Assembly (NCBI GenBank): GCA_024692925.1
Contig: JAILLX010000071.1
Span: 1-15,348 of the forward strand
Source of the DNA: a bacterium
GTDB taxonomy: Bacteria; Pseudomonadota; Alphaproteobacteria; Rs-D84; CACZYB01
Direction: 5' to 3'
DNA length: 15,348 bases
The notes under the pieces are model-generated. The model made no database searches, was not told where the DNA came from, and saw only the letters and a list, made by a program, of their open reading frames with translations. This document shows positions 1-7,054 of this stretch, piece by piece. A program made the translations under genes and the position numbers. Position 1 is the stretch's first letter. Each line of letters starts with the position of its first letter.

Positions 1-1316
1 CAACTTATAAAATGATACCAAATAGGTTTAAGGATTATATTTCTACGCCAAAACCAAATAAATATCAATCACTTCATACCAGTGTTGTCGGTCCATCAGG
101 AAAAAGAATTGAAATACAAATTCGTACAAAAGAAATGGATAAGGTTGCACAGTATGGATATGCGGCTCATTGGCTTTATAAGCAGGGCAAAACAGATACA
201 ACATCAAAGGATTTTGATTGGTTAAGGAATATGGTTAATGCTATACAACATGTTTCTTCTCCAGATGAAATTGTTGAAAATACAAAATTGTCGTCATTTA
301 TTGATTCCATTTTTTGCTTTACACCAAAGGGTGATTTATTGGCTCTTCCAATTGGTGCAACGGCACTTGATTTTGCATATGAAATTCATTCTAATGTTGG
401 AAATCAATGTGTTGGTGCAAAAATCAATAAGGTTATAAAAAATATTCGTACACCACTTAAAACTGGTGATATGGTTGAAATTTTGATGTCAAAGACACAA
501 ACTCCATCTCCGGAATGGGAAAGGTTTGTTGTCACATTAAAGGCAAAAAATGCAATAAGACATTTTTTAAAACAACAAAGAAAACAGCAAACAATTTTAT
601 TTGGAAAACAACTTTTGCAAACTGCGTTCGATCATTATAAAAAAGATTTCAGTGAGAAAAAACTTGTGCCTGTCTTTAATAAATATGGAGCATCAACAGT
701 GGATGACTTATATTTACTTGTCGGGTCAAGGGAATATACTCCGGAACATGTGTTATTTTCTATTTATCCGGAACTTAAAATTAATGATCATAAGCATACA
801 TTTGATATTGATTCATTCTTTAATGCAATTGAAAAAAATACTTTTGAAAAAGCAAAACAAAAGGAAAATGTTTCAAGTGAAACTTTGGCAAATATACCTG
901 TGTTTTTTGCAAGGTGTTGTTTGCCGGTTCCGGGGGATGAAATTGTTGGTGTTATTCATACGGGGAAGGGATTTACTATTCATAAAAAAGATTGTAAAAA
1001 TTTACATAAGTATGAAAGTATGCCTGAAAAGTTATTTAAACTTGATTGGAATGATTATACAGCACTTAAAAATTCTACATTTAAAACAAAACTTTCTGTG
1101 CTTGCAAAAAATTCACCGGGTGTATTGAATGAAATTACATCTATTCTTGCGAAGGAAAATGCAAATATTGAAGATATTAGAATTATAAGTAGGACAGAAG
1201 AATATGTCGATATTATGTTTGTTATTGATGTGAAGGATTTGGAACATCTTAATAATATCATTACTAATTTAAAAAATGCAAAAATGATTAATACAGTGAT
1301 AAAATATAATGGATAG
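1..1316 (+). CDS. RelA/SpoT-type (p)ppGpp synthetase/hydrolase, C-terminal part (5' end outside window)
   Basis: Rsh enzymes make and often also degrade the alarmone (p)ppGpp in the cytoplasm. The reading frame is open to the left edge (first full codon at base 3), so this is a 5'-truncated view of a longer gene. Counting from the Met at base 12, residues 1-60 are the end of the synthetase domain, with RFKDYISTPKPN, YQSLHTS, the catalytic EIQIRT strand (34-39) and AAHW (51-54). A TGS domain follows (about 100-160, FTPKGDLLALPIGAT...DFAYEIH). Next comes a helical region, then a conserved-cysteine module (C302, C303, H324, C328) and a C-terminal ACT domain (about 359-431). The N-terminal HD hydrolase half is not visible, so SpoT-like bifunctional versus RelA-like activity cannot be decided; alphaproteobacteria usually carry a single bifunctional Rsh. 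recN starts three bases after the TAG stop, which suggests co-transcription and perhaps translational coupling. Confidence 0.93.
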   Translation, partial: TYKMIPNRFKDYISTPKPNKYQSLHTSVVGPSGKRIEIQIRTKEMDKVAQYGYAAHWLYKQGKTDTTSKDFDWLRNMVNAIQHVSSPDEIVENTKLSSFIDSIFCFTPKGDLLALPIGATALDFAYEIHSNVGNQCVGAKINKVIKNIRTPLKTGDMVEILMSKTQTPSPEWERFVVTLKAKNAIRHFLKQQRKQQTILFGKQLLQTAFDHYKKDFSEKKLVPVFNKYGASTVDDLYLLVGSREYTPEHVLFSIYPELKINDHKHTFDIDSFFNAIEKNTFEKAKQKENVSSETLANIPVFFARCCLPVPGDEIVGVIHTGKGFTIHKKDCKNLHKYESMPEKLFKLDWNDYTALKNSTFKTKLSVLAKNSPGVLNEITSILAKENANIEDIRIISRTEEYVDIMFVIDVKDLEHLNNIITNLKNAKMINTVIKYNG

Positions 1317-1319
1317 AAA

Positions 1320-3026
1320 ATGCTTACTAATTTAGTTATTAAAAATTTTATTTTGATTGAAAGTTTGGAACTTTCGTTTGGGCATAAGTTAACTGTTTTG
1401 ACTGGTGAAACTGGTGCTGGTAAATCTATACTTTTGGATGCAGTGTCATTTGCTCTTGGTTCAAGAAGTGATACATCTATGATAAAAAATGGATGTGATA
1501 ATATGTCAGTTATTGCAAGTTTTGATGTTTCAAAAAATCATCCATCAGTTAAACTTTTGATTGAAAATGATATTGTGTCGGATGTTGAAGTTGGTGAACA
1601 TTTTGAAATAATACTTCGCCGTACACTTAATAAGGATGGTAAAAATAAATCGTTTATAAATGATATTCCAGTAAGTCTTTCGACATTAAAACTTATTGGT
1701 GATACATTGATTGAAATTCATGGTCAATTTGATAATCAAAGTTTACTTAATCCTGCGACACATATAAATATACTTGATAATTTTGCACATGATGGCGATT
1801 TGAAAGATGAGTGTAGGGGGGCTTTTCAAAATTGGCAAAAAGTAAAAAAAGAATTATCTGAACTTGAAGCAAATTTTGCAAAGGCAAAGGAAGATGAAGA
1901 TTATTTGAAACATAACCTTTTGGAATTGGAAAACCTTAATCCGCAAAAGGGAGAGGAAGAAGAACTTAATAATAAACGTCATATTTTGATGAATTCGGAA
2001 AAAATTATTACATCGATAAAAGATGCGTTTGAGTATCTTTCAAAATATGGTGATGAGCCGGAAAAATTTATTGCAAATGCAAATTATGCTTTGGAAAGAA
2101 TTCCGGATGATGCAAAAAATGAAAATATAAATTCTGTTGTTTCAGAATTGGAAAATGCAACATCAAATCTTTCGGATGCATATGAGAGATTGAAACAAAT
2201 TCTTTCGGAAAATGATGGTGATACTTCGACATTGGAACAAACCGAAGAACGACTTTTTTCTATTCGTGAACTTGCACGTAAGCATAAGGTCACACCTGAT
2301 GAACTTCCTGAATTTATGGCAAATTTGAAACGTACCGTTGAGAATATAAATAATTCGGATGAAGTTTTGAATGAAAAGAAAGCAGAAGAGCAAAAAGCAA
2401 AGGAAAATTACCTTGAGGTTGCAAATAAACTTTCGGATGTTAGGTCGAATTATGCAAAAATGTTAAGTGAAAAAGTGATGATGGAACTTCCTCCATTAAA
2501 ACTTGAAAAGGCGACATTTGAGGTTGTTGTTTCAAAAGAAAATGATGAAAATAAATTTTCTGCAAATGGTATAAATTCTGTTTGTTTTATGGGTTCAACA
2601 AATTTTGGTGGAACAAAAAATTATATTCATAAAATTGCATCTGGTGGTGAACTTGCAAGATTTACTTTGGCAATAAAGGTTGTTATTTCTGATGCGTCGA
2701 TTATTTCATCAATGATTTTTGATGAGGTAGATACTGGAATAAGTGGTGCTACGGCATCGGCTGTTGGTGAAAGATTGGCAAGACTTTCGAAATCAATACA
2801 AATATTGGTTGTGACTCATTCGCCACAGGTCGCATCGTTTGGAAATCATCATTTTAAGGTTTCAAAATATTTTGATGCACAGAAAAATGCAACTATTACT
2901 TCGGTGGAACAACTTTCAGAGCCACAACGTGTAAATGAAATCGCAAGAATTATTTCGGGTGATAAAATTACACCAGAGGCGGTTAGTGCTGCGGAAAAGT
3001 TATTTATAACTTCAATAAAAGCTTAA
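1320..3026 (+). CDS. recN: DNA repair protein RecN
   Basis: RecN is an SMC-like cytoplasmic ATPase that acts early in recombinational repair of double-strand breaks. The 568-residue product is close to the usual family length (about 550). It has an N-terminal Walker A, GETGAGKS (residues 29-36). Glu/Lys-rich helical segments in the middle form the family coiled coil. The ABC signature is ASGGELARF (440-448), the Walker B is MIFDEVDTGISG with D468/E469, and the switch histidine is H500 in VVTHSPQVA. The ATG sits three bases after the preceding stop; the only Shine-Dalgarno-like bases (GGATAG) lie inside the end of the upstream gene, consistent with coupled translation. In many bacteria recN is SOS-regulated, but no separate promoter or LexA box is apparent here, so it probably depends on upstream transcription. 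Intact, with no missing motif. Confidence 0.96.
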   Translation: MLTNLVIKNFILIESLELSFGHKLTVLTGETGAGKSILLDAVSFALGSRSDTSMIKNGCDNMSVIASFDVSKNHPSVKLLIENDIVSDVEVGEHFEIILRRTLNKDGKNKSFINDIPVSLSTLKLIGDTLIEIHGQFDNQSLLNPATHINILDNFAHDGDLKDECRGAFQNWQKVKKELSELEANFAKAKEDEDYLKHNLLELENLNPQKGEEEELNNKRHILMNSEKIITSIKDAFEYLSKYGDEPEKFIANANYALERIPDDAKNENINSVVSELENATSNLSDAYERLKQILSENDGDTSTLEQTEERLFSIRELARKHKVTPDELPEFMANLKRTVENINNSDEVLNEKKAEEQKAKENYLEVANKLSDVRSNYAKMLSEKVMMELPPLKLEKATFEVVVSKENDENKFSANGINSVCFMGSTNFGGTKNYIHKIASGGELARFTLAIKVVISDASIISSMIFDEVDTGISGATASAVGERLARLSKSIQILVVTHSPQVASFGNHHFKVSKYFDAQKNATITSVEQLSEPQRVNEIARIISGDKITPEAVSAAEKLFITSIKA

Positions 3027-3035
3027 GGGGGAAAG

Positions 3036-4475
3036 ATGAATATTAAATTTACTTCGGATATTGATAAAAAATGTGGCGTAAAAATATTGGGTGTGTATGA
3101 GGGGGTAAAATTTTCAACCTTTACCCAAAGTTTTGAAAAAAAGTTGAATGGGGTTATTTCTAAGTCCATAAAAAATTCGAGTTTTACTGGAAAATTTGGT
3201 GAAATTTTAGATATTTTTTCGGATGAAATTATGTTGGTCGGTCTTGGCGATTTGATGAAACTTGATGACAAACAATTGAATAAAATAGGTGGTATTATAG
3301 GGGCTCATCTTTTGAAAATAAAAAAGGAAAAATCTATTTTATTACTTGATAATTTTGATGATGATAAAAATTTTGCAATTGCGTATGGTGCAATACTTAG
3401 GACTTATTCTTTTGATAAATATAAAACATTGAATGAGAAAAAAGTTGATTTAACTTTTAATATTTATTCTGAAAATCCAAAAAAATCAGAGAAGGATTTT
3501 AATGATGTAAATGCAATTGCCGATGGTGTTATTACAACAAGAAATTTAGCAAATGAACCATCAAATGTTTTGAATACTACTGCATTTGTTAATGAAGCAA
3601 AAAAACTTTCGAAATTTGGTATCAAAGTTGATGTTGTTGATGAAAAGAGATTGAAAAAACTTGGTGCTAATTTAATTTTGGCAGTTGGTTCTGGTTCACA
3701 AAATCCACCTTATATTGTGACAATGCAATATACTGGAAATAAAAAATCGAAAAATACTATTGCTTTGATTGGAAAGGGACTTTGCTTTGATAGTGGTGGA
3801 ATTTGTATTAAACCATCAAAGGGTATGGATGAAATGAAAAGCGATATGACTGGTGCTGCGACAGTTGTTGGTATTATGGAAAGTATTGCAAAACGAAAGA
3901 TGAATATCAATGTGACAGGTGTTATTGGTATTGCTGAAAATATGCCGGATGGGGCTTCGTATAAACCGGGTGATGTTGTTAAATCCTTGAGTGGTAAGAC
4001 AGTTGAAGTTTTGGATACTGATGCGGAAGGACGTCTTGTGCTTGCAGATTGTATTACATATGCTGTTCAAAAATTTAAACCTCAATTTATGTTAGATTTT
4101 GCAACTTTGACTGGTGCAGTTATGGTTGCATTGGGTGAGGAAACAACTGGAATTTTTTCAAATGATGATAACCTTGTTAAAATGGTTAAAAATGCATCTG
4201 AAATTACAGGTGAAGATGTTTGGCAACTTCCACTTGGGAAAAAATTTGCTGATATGATAAAGTCAGATATTGCTGATGTTCGAAATCTTGGTAATCCGCC
4301 AAGGTATGCGGGTTCTATTACTGCGGCTGAATTTTTAAAGTTTTTTGTTGAAGATGTTCCTTGGGTTCATTTTGATATTGCAGGAACGGCTTGGTCAAAG
4401 GGAAATGATCTTGCTCCAAAGGGAATGAGTGGTGTTTGTGTCGCACTTGTGAATAAATTATTTGAAAATATGTAA
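3036..4475 (+). CDS. pepA: Leucyl (cytosol) aminopeptidase, M17 family
   Basis: M17 aminopeptidases remove N-terminal residues from peptides with a two-metal active site and work as cytoplasmic hexamers. The 479-residue protein has a divergent N-terminal domain (1-150) and a well-conserved catalytic domain. Predicted metal ligands and catalytic residues are in place: K247 and D252 (GKGLCFDSGG), K259 (IKP), D270 (MKSDMTGAA), then D329, E331 and R333 in DTDAEGRLVLAD. The signature usually reads NTDAEGR; here position 327 is Asp, a mild variant. GSITAAEFL and the FDIAGTAW segment near the C terminus also fit the family. A strong purine-rich ribosome site (AGGGGGAAAG) fills the 9-base gap after recN and fixes the start. 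Some M17 proteins (E. coli PepA/XerA) also bind DNA at recombination sites; nothing here tests that. It is the last gene of the rsh-recN-pepA cluster and is followed directly by a hairpin terminator. Confidence 0.95.
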   Translation: MNIKFTSDIDKKCGVKILGVYEGVKFSTFTQSFEKKLNGVISKSIKNSSFTGKFGEILDIFSDEIMLVGLGDLMKLDDKQLNKIGGIIGAHLLKIKKEKSILLLDNFDDDKNFAIAYGAILRTYSFDKYKTLNEKKVDLTFNIYSENPKKSEKDFNDVNAIADGVITTRNLANEPSNVLNTTAFVNEAKKLSKFGIKVDVVDEKRLKKLGANLILAVGSGSQNPPYIVTMQYTGNKKSKNTIALIGKGLCFDSGGICIKPSKGMDEMKSDMTGAATVVGIMESIAKRKMNINVTGVIGIAENMPDGASYKPGDVVKSLSGKTVEVLDTDAEGRLVLADCITYAVQKFKPQFMLDFATLTGAVMVALGEETTGIFSNDDNLVKMVKNASEITGEDVWQLPLGKKFADMIKSDIADVRNLGNPPRYAGSITAAEFLKFFVEDVPWVHFDIAGTAWSKGNDLAPKGMSGVCVALVNKLFENM

Positions 4476-4480
4476 AAAAC

Positions 4481-4515
4481 AAAAAATCCCCGCCATTGTG
4501 ACGGGGAAATTTTTT
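4481..4515. terminator. Bidirectional intrinsic terminator between pepA and dksA
   Basis: A perfect 6-bp stem TCCCCG/CGGGGA (4487-4492 with 4502-4507) encloses a 9-base loop. It is flanked by six A on the left (4481-4486) and six T on the right (4510-4515), so it can terminate pepA transcripts on plus and dksA transcripts on minus. It lies in the gap between these convergent genes. Confidence 0.85.
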
Positions 4516-4528
4516 AATGTTTGAAACA

Positions 4529-4981
4529 TTAGTTGTTGTATAGTTTTTCCTTTGCTTCGTGTTCTTCCTGTGCTTCAACAGTCATAGTTGCGACAGGGCG
4601 AGCTTCCAATCTTTTAAGTCCGATTGGTTCGTCAGTAATTTCGCAATAACCGAATGTCCCATTTTCAATTCTTTGAAGTGCGGCATCAATTTTTGCGATT
4701 ACCTTTCTTTCACGATCACGAGTGCGAAGTTCAAGTTGTTTTAATGCTTCGTCATTTGCACGGTCAATATCGTCACCAGCAGTTGAGTAAGTGCCAGATG
4801 TTTCTTCAACCAAAGTTTTTCTTGCATTTTCACTTCCTGTTAAAAGTTCATTTTTCCAATCAAGAAGTTTTTTTCTGAAATATGCAAGTTGCATAGGACA
4901 CATATATTCTTCTTTTTCAGATGGTTTATAATTTTCAGGAAGAACTATTTCATCTAGGATTTTTTTCATATCTTTGGTCAT
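4529..4981 (-). CDS. dksA: DksA-type RNA polymerase-binding transcription factor, cysteine-depleted
   Basis: DksA enters the secondary channel of RNA polymerase and, with ppGpp, adjusts transcription of rRNA and amino-acid genes. The 150-residue product has the family layout: an N-terminal helix, a coiled coil whose tip keeps the functional D-x-x-D-x-A motif (D70, D73, A75 in DDIDRA), then the LELRTRDRERK helix. The C-terminal finger aligns without gaps, but the four E. coli cysteines correspond to C113, T116, T134 and A137, so only one is kept. A finger with this pattern is unlikely to hold Zn in the Cys4 manner; cysteine-poor DksA variants are known, including in alphaproteobacteria and as Pseudomonas DksA2. 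A strong Shine-Dalgarno AAAGGAGGTC lies just before the start (4986-4995). The gene is 30 bp downstream of trxA and probably co-transcribed with it. Confidence 0.94.
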   Translation of the reverse strand: MTKDMKKILDEIVLPENYKPSEKEEYMCPMQLAYFRKKLLDWKNELLTGSENARKTLVEETSGTYSTAGDDIDRANDEALKQLELRTRDRERKVIAKIDAALQRIENGTFGYCEITDEPIGLKRLEARPVATMTVEAQEEHEAKEKLYNN

Positions 4982-5011
4982 AATTGACCTCCTTTCATTT
5001 TGCCTTTTTTA

Positions 5012-5332
5012 TTAAAGGTTTGCATTTAAGAAATCAGTTAATGCTTTTTTTGACATAGAGCCACTGTTGCTTGCAATAACTTCACCGTTTTTGAACATAA
5101 TGATTGTTGGAATACCAGTGATGCCATATTTTGCAGGTGTTTCTCTACCTTCATCAACATTCATTTTACAGAATTTTATTTTATCACCCATTTCATTAGA
5201 TACTTCTTCAACAATAGGTAAAAATTGTCTGCAAGGACCGCACCATTGAGCCCAAAAGTCAACAAGTACCACCTTATCAGATTTTAAAACTTCTTCTTCA
5301 AAGTTTACATCATTTACTGCTGTGAATGCCAT
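5012..5332 (-). CDS. trxA: Thioredoxin
   Basis: Thioredoxin is a small cytoplasmic dithiol reductase recycled by thioredoxin reductase. At 106 residues it has the standard length. It carries the active site WCGPC (W30, C31, C34), the buried D25 in VDFWA, and the cis-proline P75 in GIPT, followed by the usual FKNGE hairpin. An extra cysteine, C55, lies outside the active site. A Shine-Dalgarno AAGGAG precedes the ATG. It is the first gene of a two-gene minus-strand unit with dksA, and a good sigma70-like promoter lies upstream, divergent from sufS. Single-domain thioredoxins are hard to tell apart by sequence alone, but the complete motif set and lack of a signal peptide support a general TrxA. 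Confidence 0.95.
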   Translation of the reverse strand: MAFTAVNDVNFEEEVLKSDKVVLVDFWAQWCGPCRQFLPIVEEVSNEMGDKIKFCKMNVDEGRETPAKYGITGIPTIIMFKNGEVIASNSGSMSKKALTDFLNANL

Positions 5333-5351
5333 ATTTTTTCTCCTTGTTTAT

Positions 5352-5379
5352 TTGTTTTAAGTATATTATATTATATAGT
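5352..5379 (+). promoter_or_regulatory. Possible promoter for sufS-sufT
   Basis: TTGTTT (5352-5357) and TATAGT (5374-5379) are 16 bases apart. The region is so T/A-rich that chance matches are likely. sufS lacks a strong Shine-Dalgarno (only AGG at 5401-5403). It overlaps the predicted divergent trxA promoter. Confidence 0.25.
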
Positions 5380-5399
5380 AAGTTTTATTAAAAAAGCAA
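5370..5399 (-). promoter_or_regulatory. Predicted sigma70-like promoter for trxA-dksA
   Basis: On the minus strand, TTGCTT (5399-5394) is followed after 18 bases by TATAAT (5375-5370), with a second overlapping TATAAT directly downstream. Transcription would start near 5363, about 30 bases before the trxA ATG. By inspection only. Confidence 0.5.
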
Positions 5400-5414
5400 T
5401 AGGTATATTTTTTT

Positions 5415-6608
5415 ATGAGTAATTTTAGAAAATATTTTCCAATTTTTAAACAAAATCCAAAAATTGTTTATTTGGATAGTGGAGCAAGTGCCCAAAAACC
5501 TGATTGTGTTTTGGAAAGTATGACAAAATTTTATGAAACAACTTATGCAAATATTCATCGTGGACTTTATGAATTTTCGGAAAAATCAACGGAACTTTAT
5601 GATGAAGTTAGGGGTAAAGTAGCAAAGTTTATTGGTGCAAAAGATCCTTCTGAAATTATTTTTACAAAGGGAACTACGGATGCGATAAATTTGCTTGCGT
5701 CATCTTATTCAAAATTACTTAAAAAAAATGATGAAATTATTGTAAGCGAAATTGAACATCATTCAAATCTTTTACCATGGAAAAATTTGGAAGATGTTGT
5801 TTGTGCAAAGGTTAAATATTTGCCTGTGCTTGATGATTGCGAATTGGATTATGATTGGCTGGAAAAAAATATATCACCAAATGTAAAACTTGTTTGTGTT
5901 AGTGGACAATCTAATGTTTTGGGTGTGAAAAATGATATTCAAAGAATTATAAAAATTGCCCATTCTGTTGGTGCAAAGGTTTTAGTCGATGGTGCTCAGT
6001 TGACTGTGCATTCAAAGCTGGATGTGTCTTTGCTTGATGTCGATTTTTATGCATTTTCTGGTCATAAAATTTATGGTCCAACTGGTGTTGGTATTTTGTA
6101 TGGAAAAAAGGAACTTTTGGATGTTATGCCTCCGTATCAATTGGGTGGTGATATGGTTGAAAGTGTTTCTTTGGATAAGGTTATATTTAAGCAAGCTCCA
6201 TCAAAATTTGAGGCGGGAACTCCTCCTATTACTGAGGTGGTTGGACTTGGTTCTGCTATTGATTTTTTAGAAAATATTGGTATGGAAAAAATTGAAGATT
6301 ATAGTTTGAAACTTACACAATATTTGCAATCAGAACTTTTAAAAATTTCGGGTGTTAGGATTTTGAGTTCAAAAAAATCTAATGCTATAGTTTCATTTGT
6401 TGTGGATGGTGTTTCGTCTTTTGATATTGGTGTTATGCTTGGTCAAAAGGGTGTTTGTGTTCGTGTTGGAAAACACTGTGCTGAACCACTTCATAATCGC
6501 TTTGGTGTGGATAGTAGTATTCGTGCTTCTGTCGGTATTTATAATGATGAAAATGATATTGATAAATTTATTGATGCATTGAAAAATGTTTTGTCTTTGT
6601 TGAGGTAA
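5415..6608 (+). CDS. sufS: Cysteine desulfurase SufS (class V aminotransferase fold, PLP-dependent)
   Basis: SufS takes sulfur from L-cysteine as an active-site persulfide and feeds the SUF pathway for Fe-S cluster assembly in the cytoplasm. The 397-residue protein matches the usual group II length (about 400). Key positions are present: YLDSGASAQKP near the N terminus, a PLP-stacking histidine in EHHSN (115-118), the PLP-binding D192 and Q195 (VDGAQ), Schiff-base lysine K218 in SGHKIYGPTG, FEAGTPP (265-270), and catalytic C355 in GKHCAEPL. The RFGVDSSIRAS segment after the cysteine is typical of SufS rather than IscS. sufT begins two bases after the stop. The usual sufB, sufC and sufD partners and a sulfur acceptor (SufE/SufU) are not nearby, so they must be encoded elsewhere. 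Confidence 0.94.
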   Translation: MSNFRKYFPIFKQNPKIVYLDSGASAQKPDCVLESMTKFYETTYANIHRGLYEFSEKSTELYDEVRGKVAKFIGAKDPSEIIFTKGTTDAINLLASSYSKLLKKNDEIIVSEIEHHSNLLPWKNLEDVVCAKVKYLPVLDDCELDYDWLEKNISPNVKLVCVSGQSNVLGVKNDIQRIIKIAHSVGAKVLVDGAQLTVHSKLDVSLLDVDFYAFSGHKIYGPTGVGILYGKKELLDVMPPYQLGGDMVESVSLDKVIFKQAPSKFEAGTPPITEVVGLGSAIDFLENIGMEKIEDYSLKLTQYLQSELLKISGVRILSSKKSNAIVSFVVDGVSSFDIGVMLGQKGVCVRVGKHCAEPLHNRFGVDSSIRASVGIYNDENDIDKFIDALKNVLSLLR

Positions 6609-6610
6609 AA

Positions 6611-7054
6611 ATGGTTGATGAAAAAATTCAAATAGATGCAGATGTAAAAGAACTTAAAGATATAATTATTCGTCGTGGAAAGCCGTTAAAAAATGGTGAA
6701 AAACCACTTAAAAATAAGGATGCAATTATTGCTGCTCTTCAACTTGTTTTTGATCCAGAAATAAGAATTGATGTATATAATCTTGGACTTATATATGATG
6801 TGAAGTTGGATAAAAAAACTGGTAATGTTAATATTGTGATGACGCTTACTTCTCCGACATGCCCGATGGCTGATGAAATTCCAATTTGGGTGGCGGAAAG
6901 TGTGGAAGGTGTTGACGGTGTCGCCGAGGTTGAGGTTAAGGTAGTTTGGTATCCGGCTTGGGATTTATCCAAACTTTCCGAAGAGGCAAAATTTCAGATG
7001 GAAATTGCTGATATTGATGATGATTTTTTCTCTAGGTCGCCGTTTGATTATTAG
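6611..7054 (+). CDS. sufT: SUF-system DUF59/MIP18 family protein, SufT-like
   Basis: DUF59 proteins help mature Fe-S proteins; in many bacteria SufT is an auxiliary factor linked to the suf operon. The 147-residue product has an N-terminal extension (1-40) and then the domain core: DPEI (48-51), DVYNLGLIYDV (54-64), and the loop LTSPTCPMAD with the single conserved cysteine C84. A WYPAW segment near 113-117 and a C-terminal SEEAK stretch fit the alphaproteobacterial form found beside suf genes. The ATG is two bases after the sufS stop, with GAGGTAA overlapping the end of sufS as ribosome site, so the two are translationally linked. Its TAG stop overlaps the TAA stop of the opposite-strand gene. 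The domain is also found in phenylacetate PaaD and Mrp/ApbC proteins, but the sufS linkage favours SufT. Confidence 0.9.
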   Translation: MVDEKIQIDADVKELKDIIIRRGKPLKNGEKPLKNKDAIIAALQLVFDPEIRIDVYNLGLIYDVKLDKKTGNVNIVMTLTSPTCPMADEIPIWVAESVEGVDGVAEVEVKVVWYPAWDLSKLSEEAKFQMEIADIDDDFFSRSPFDY

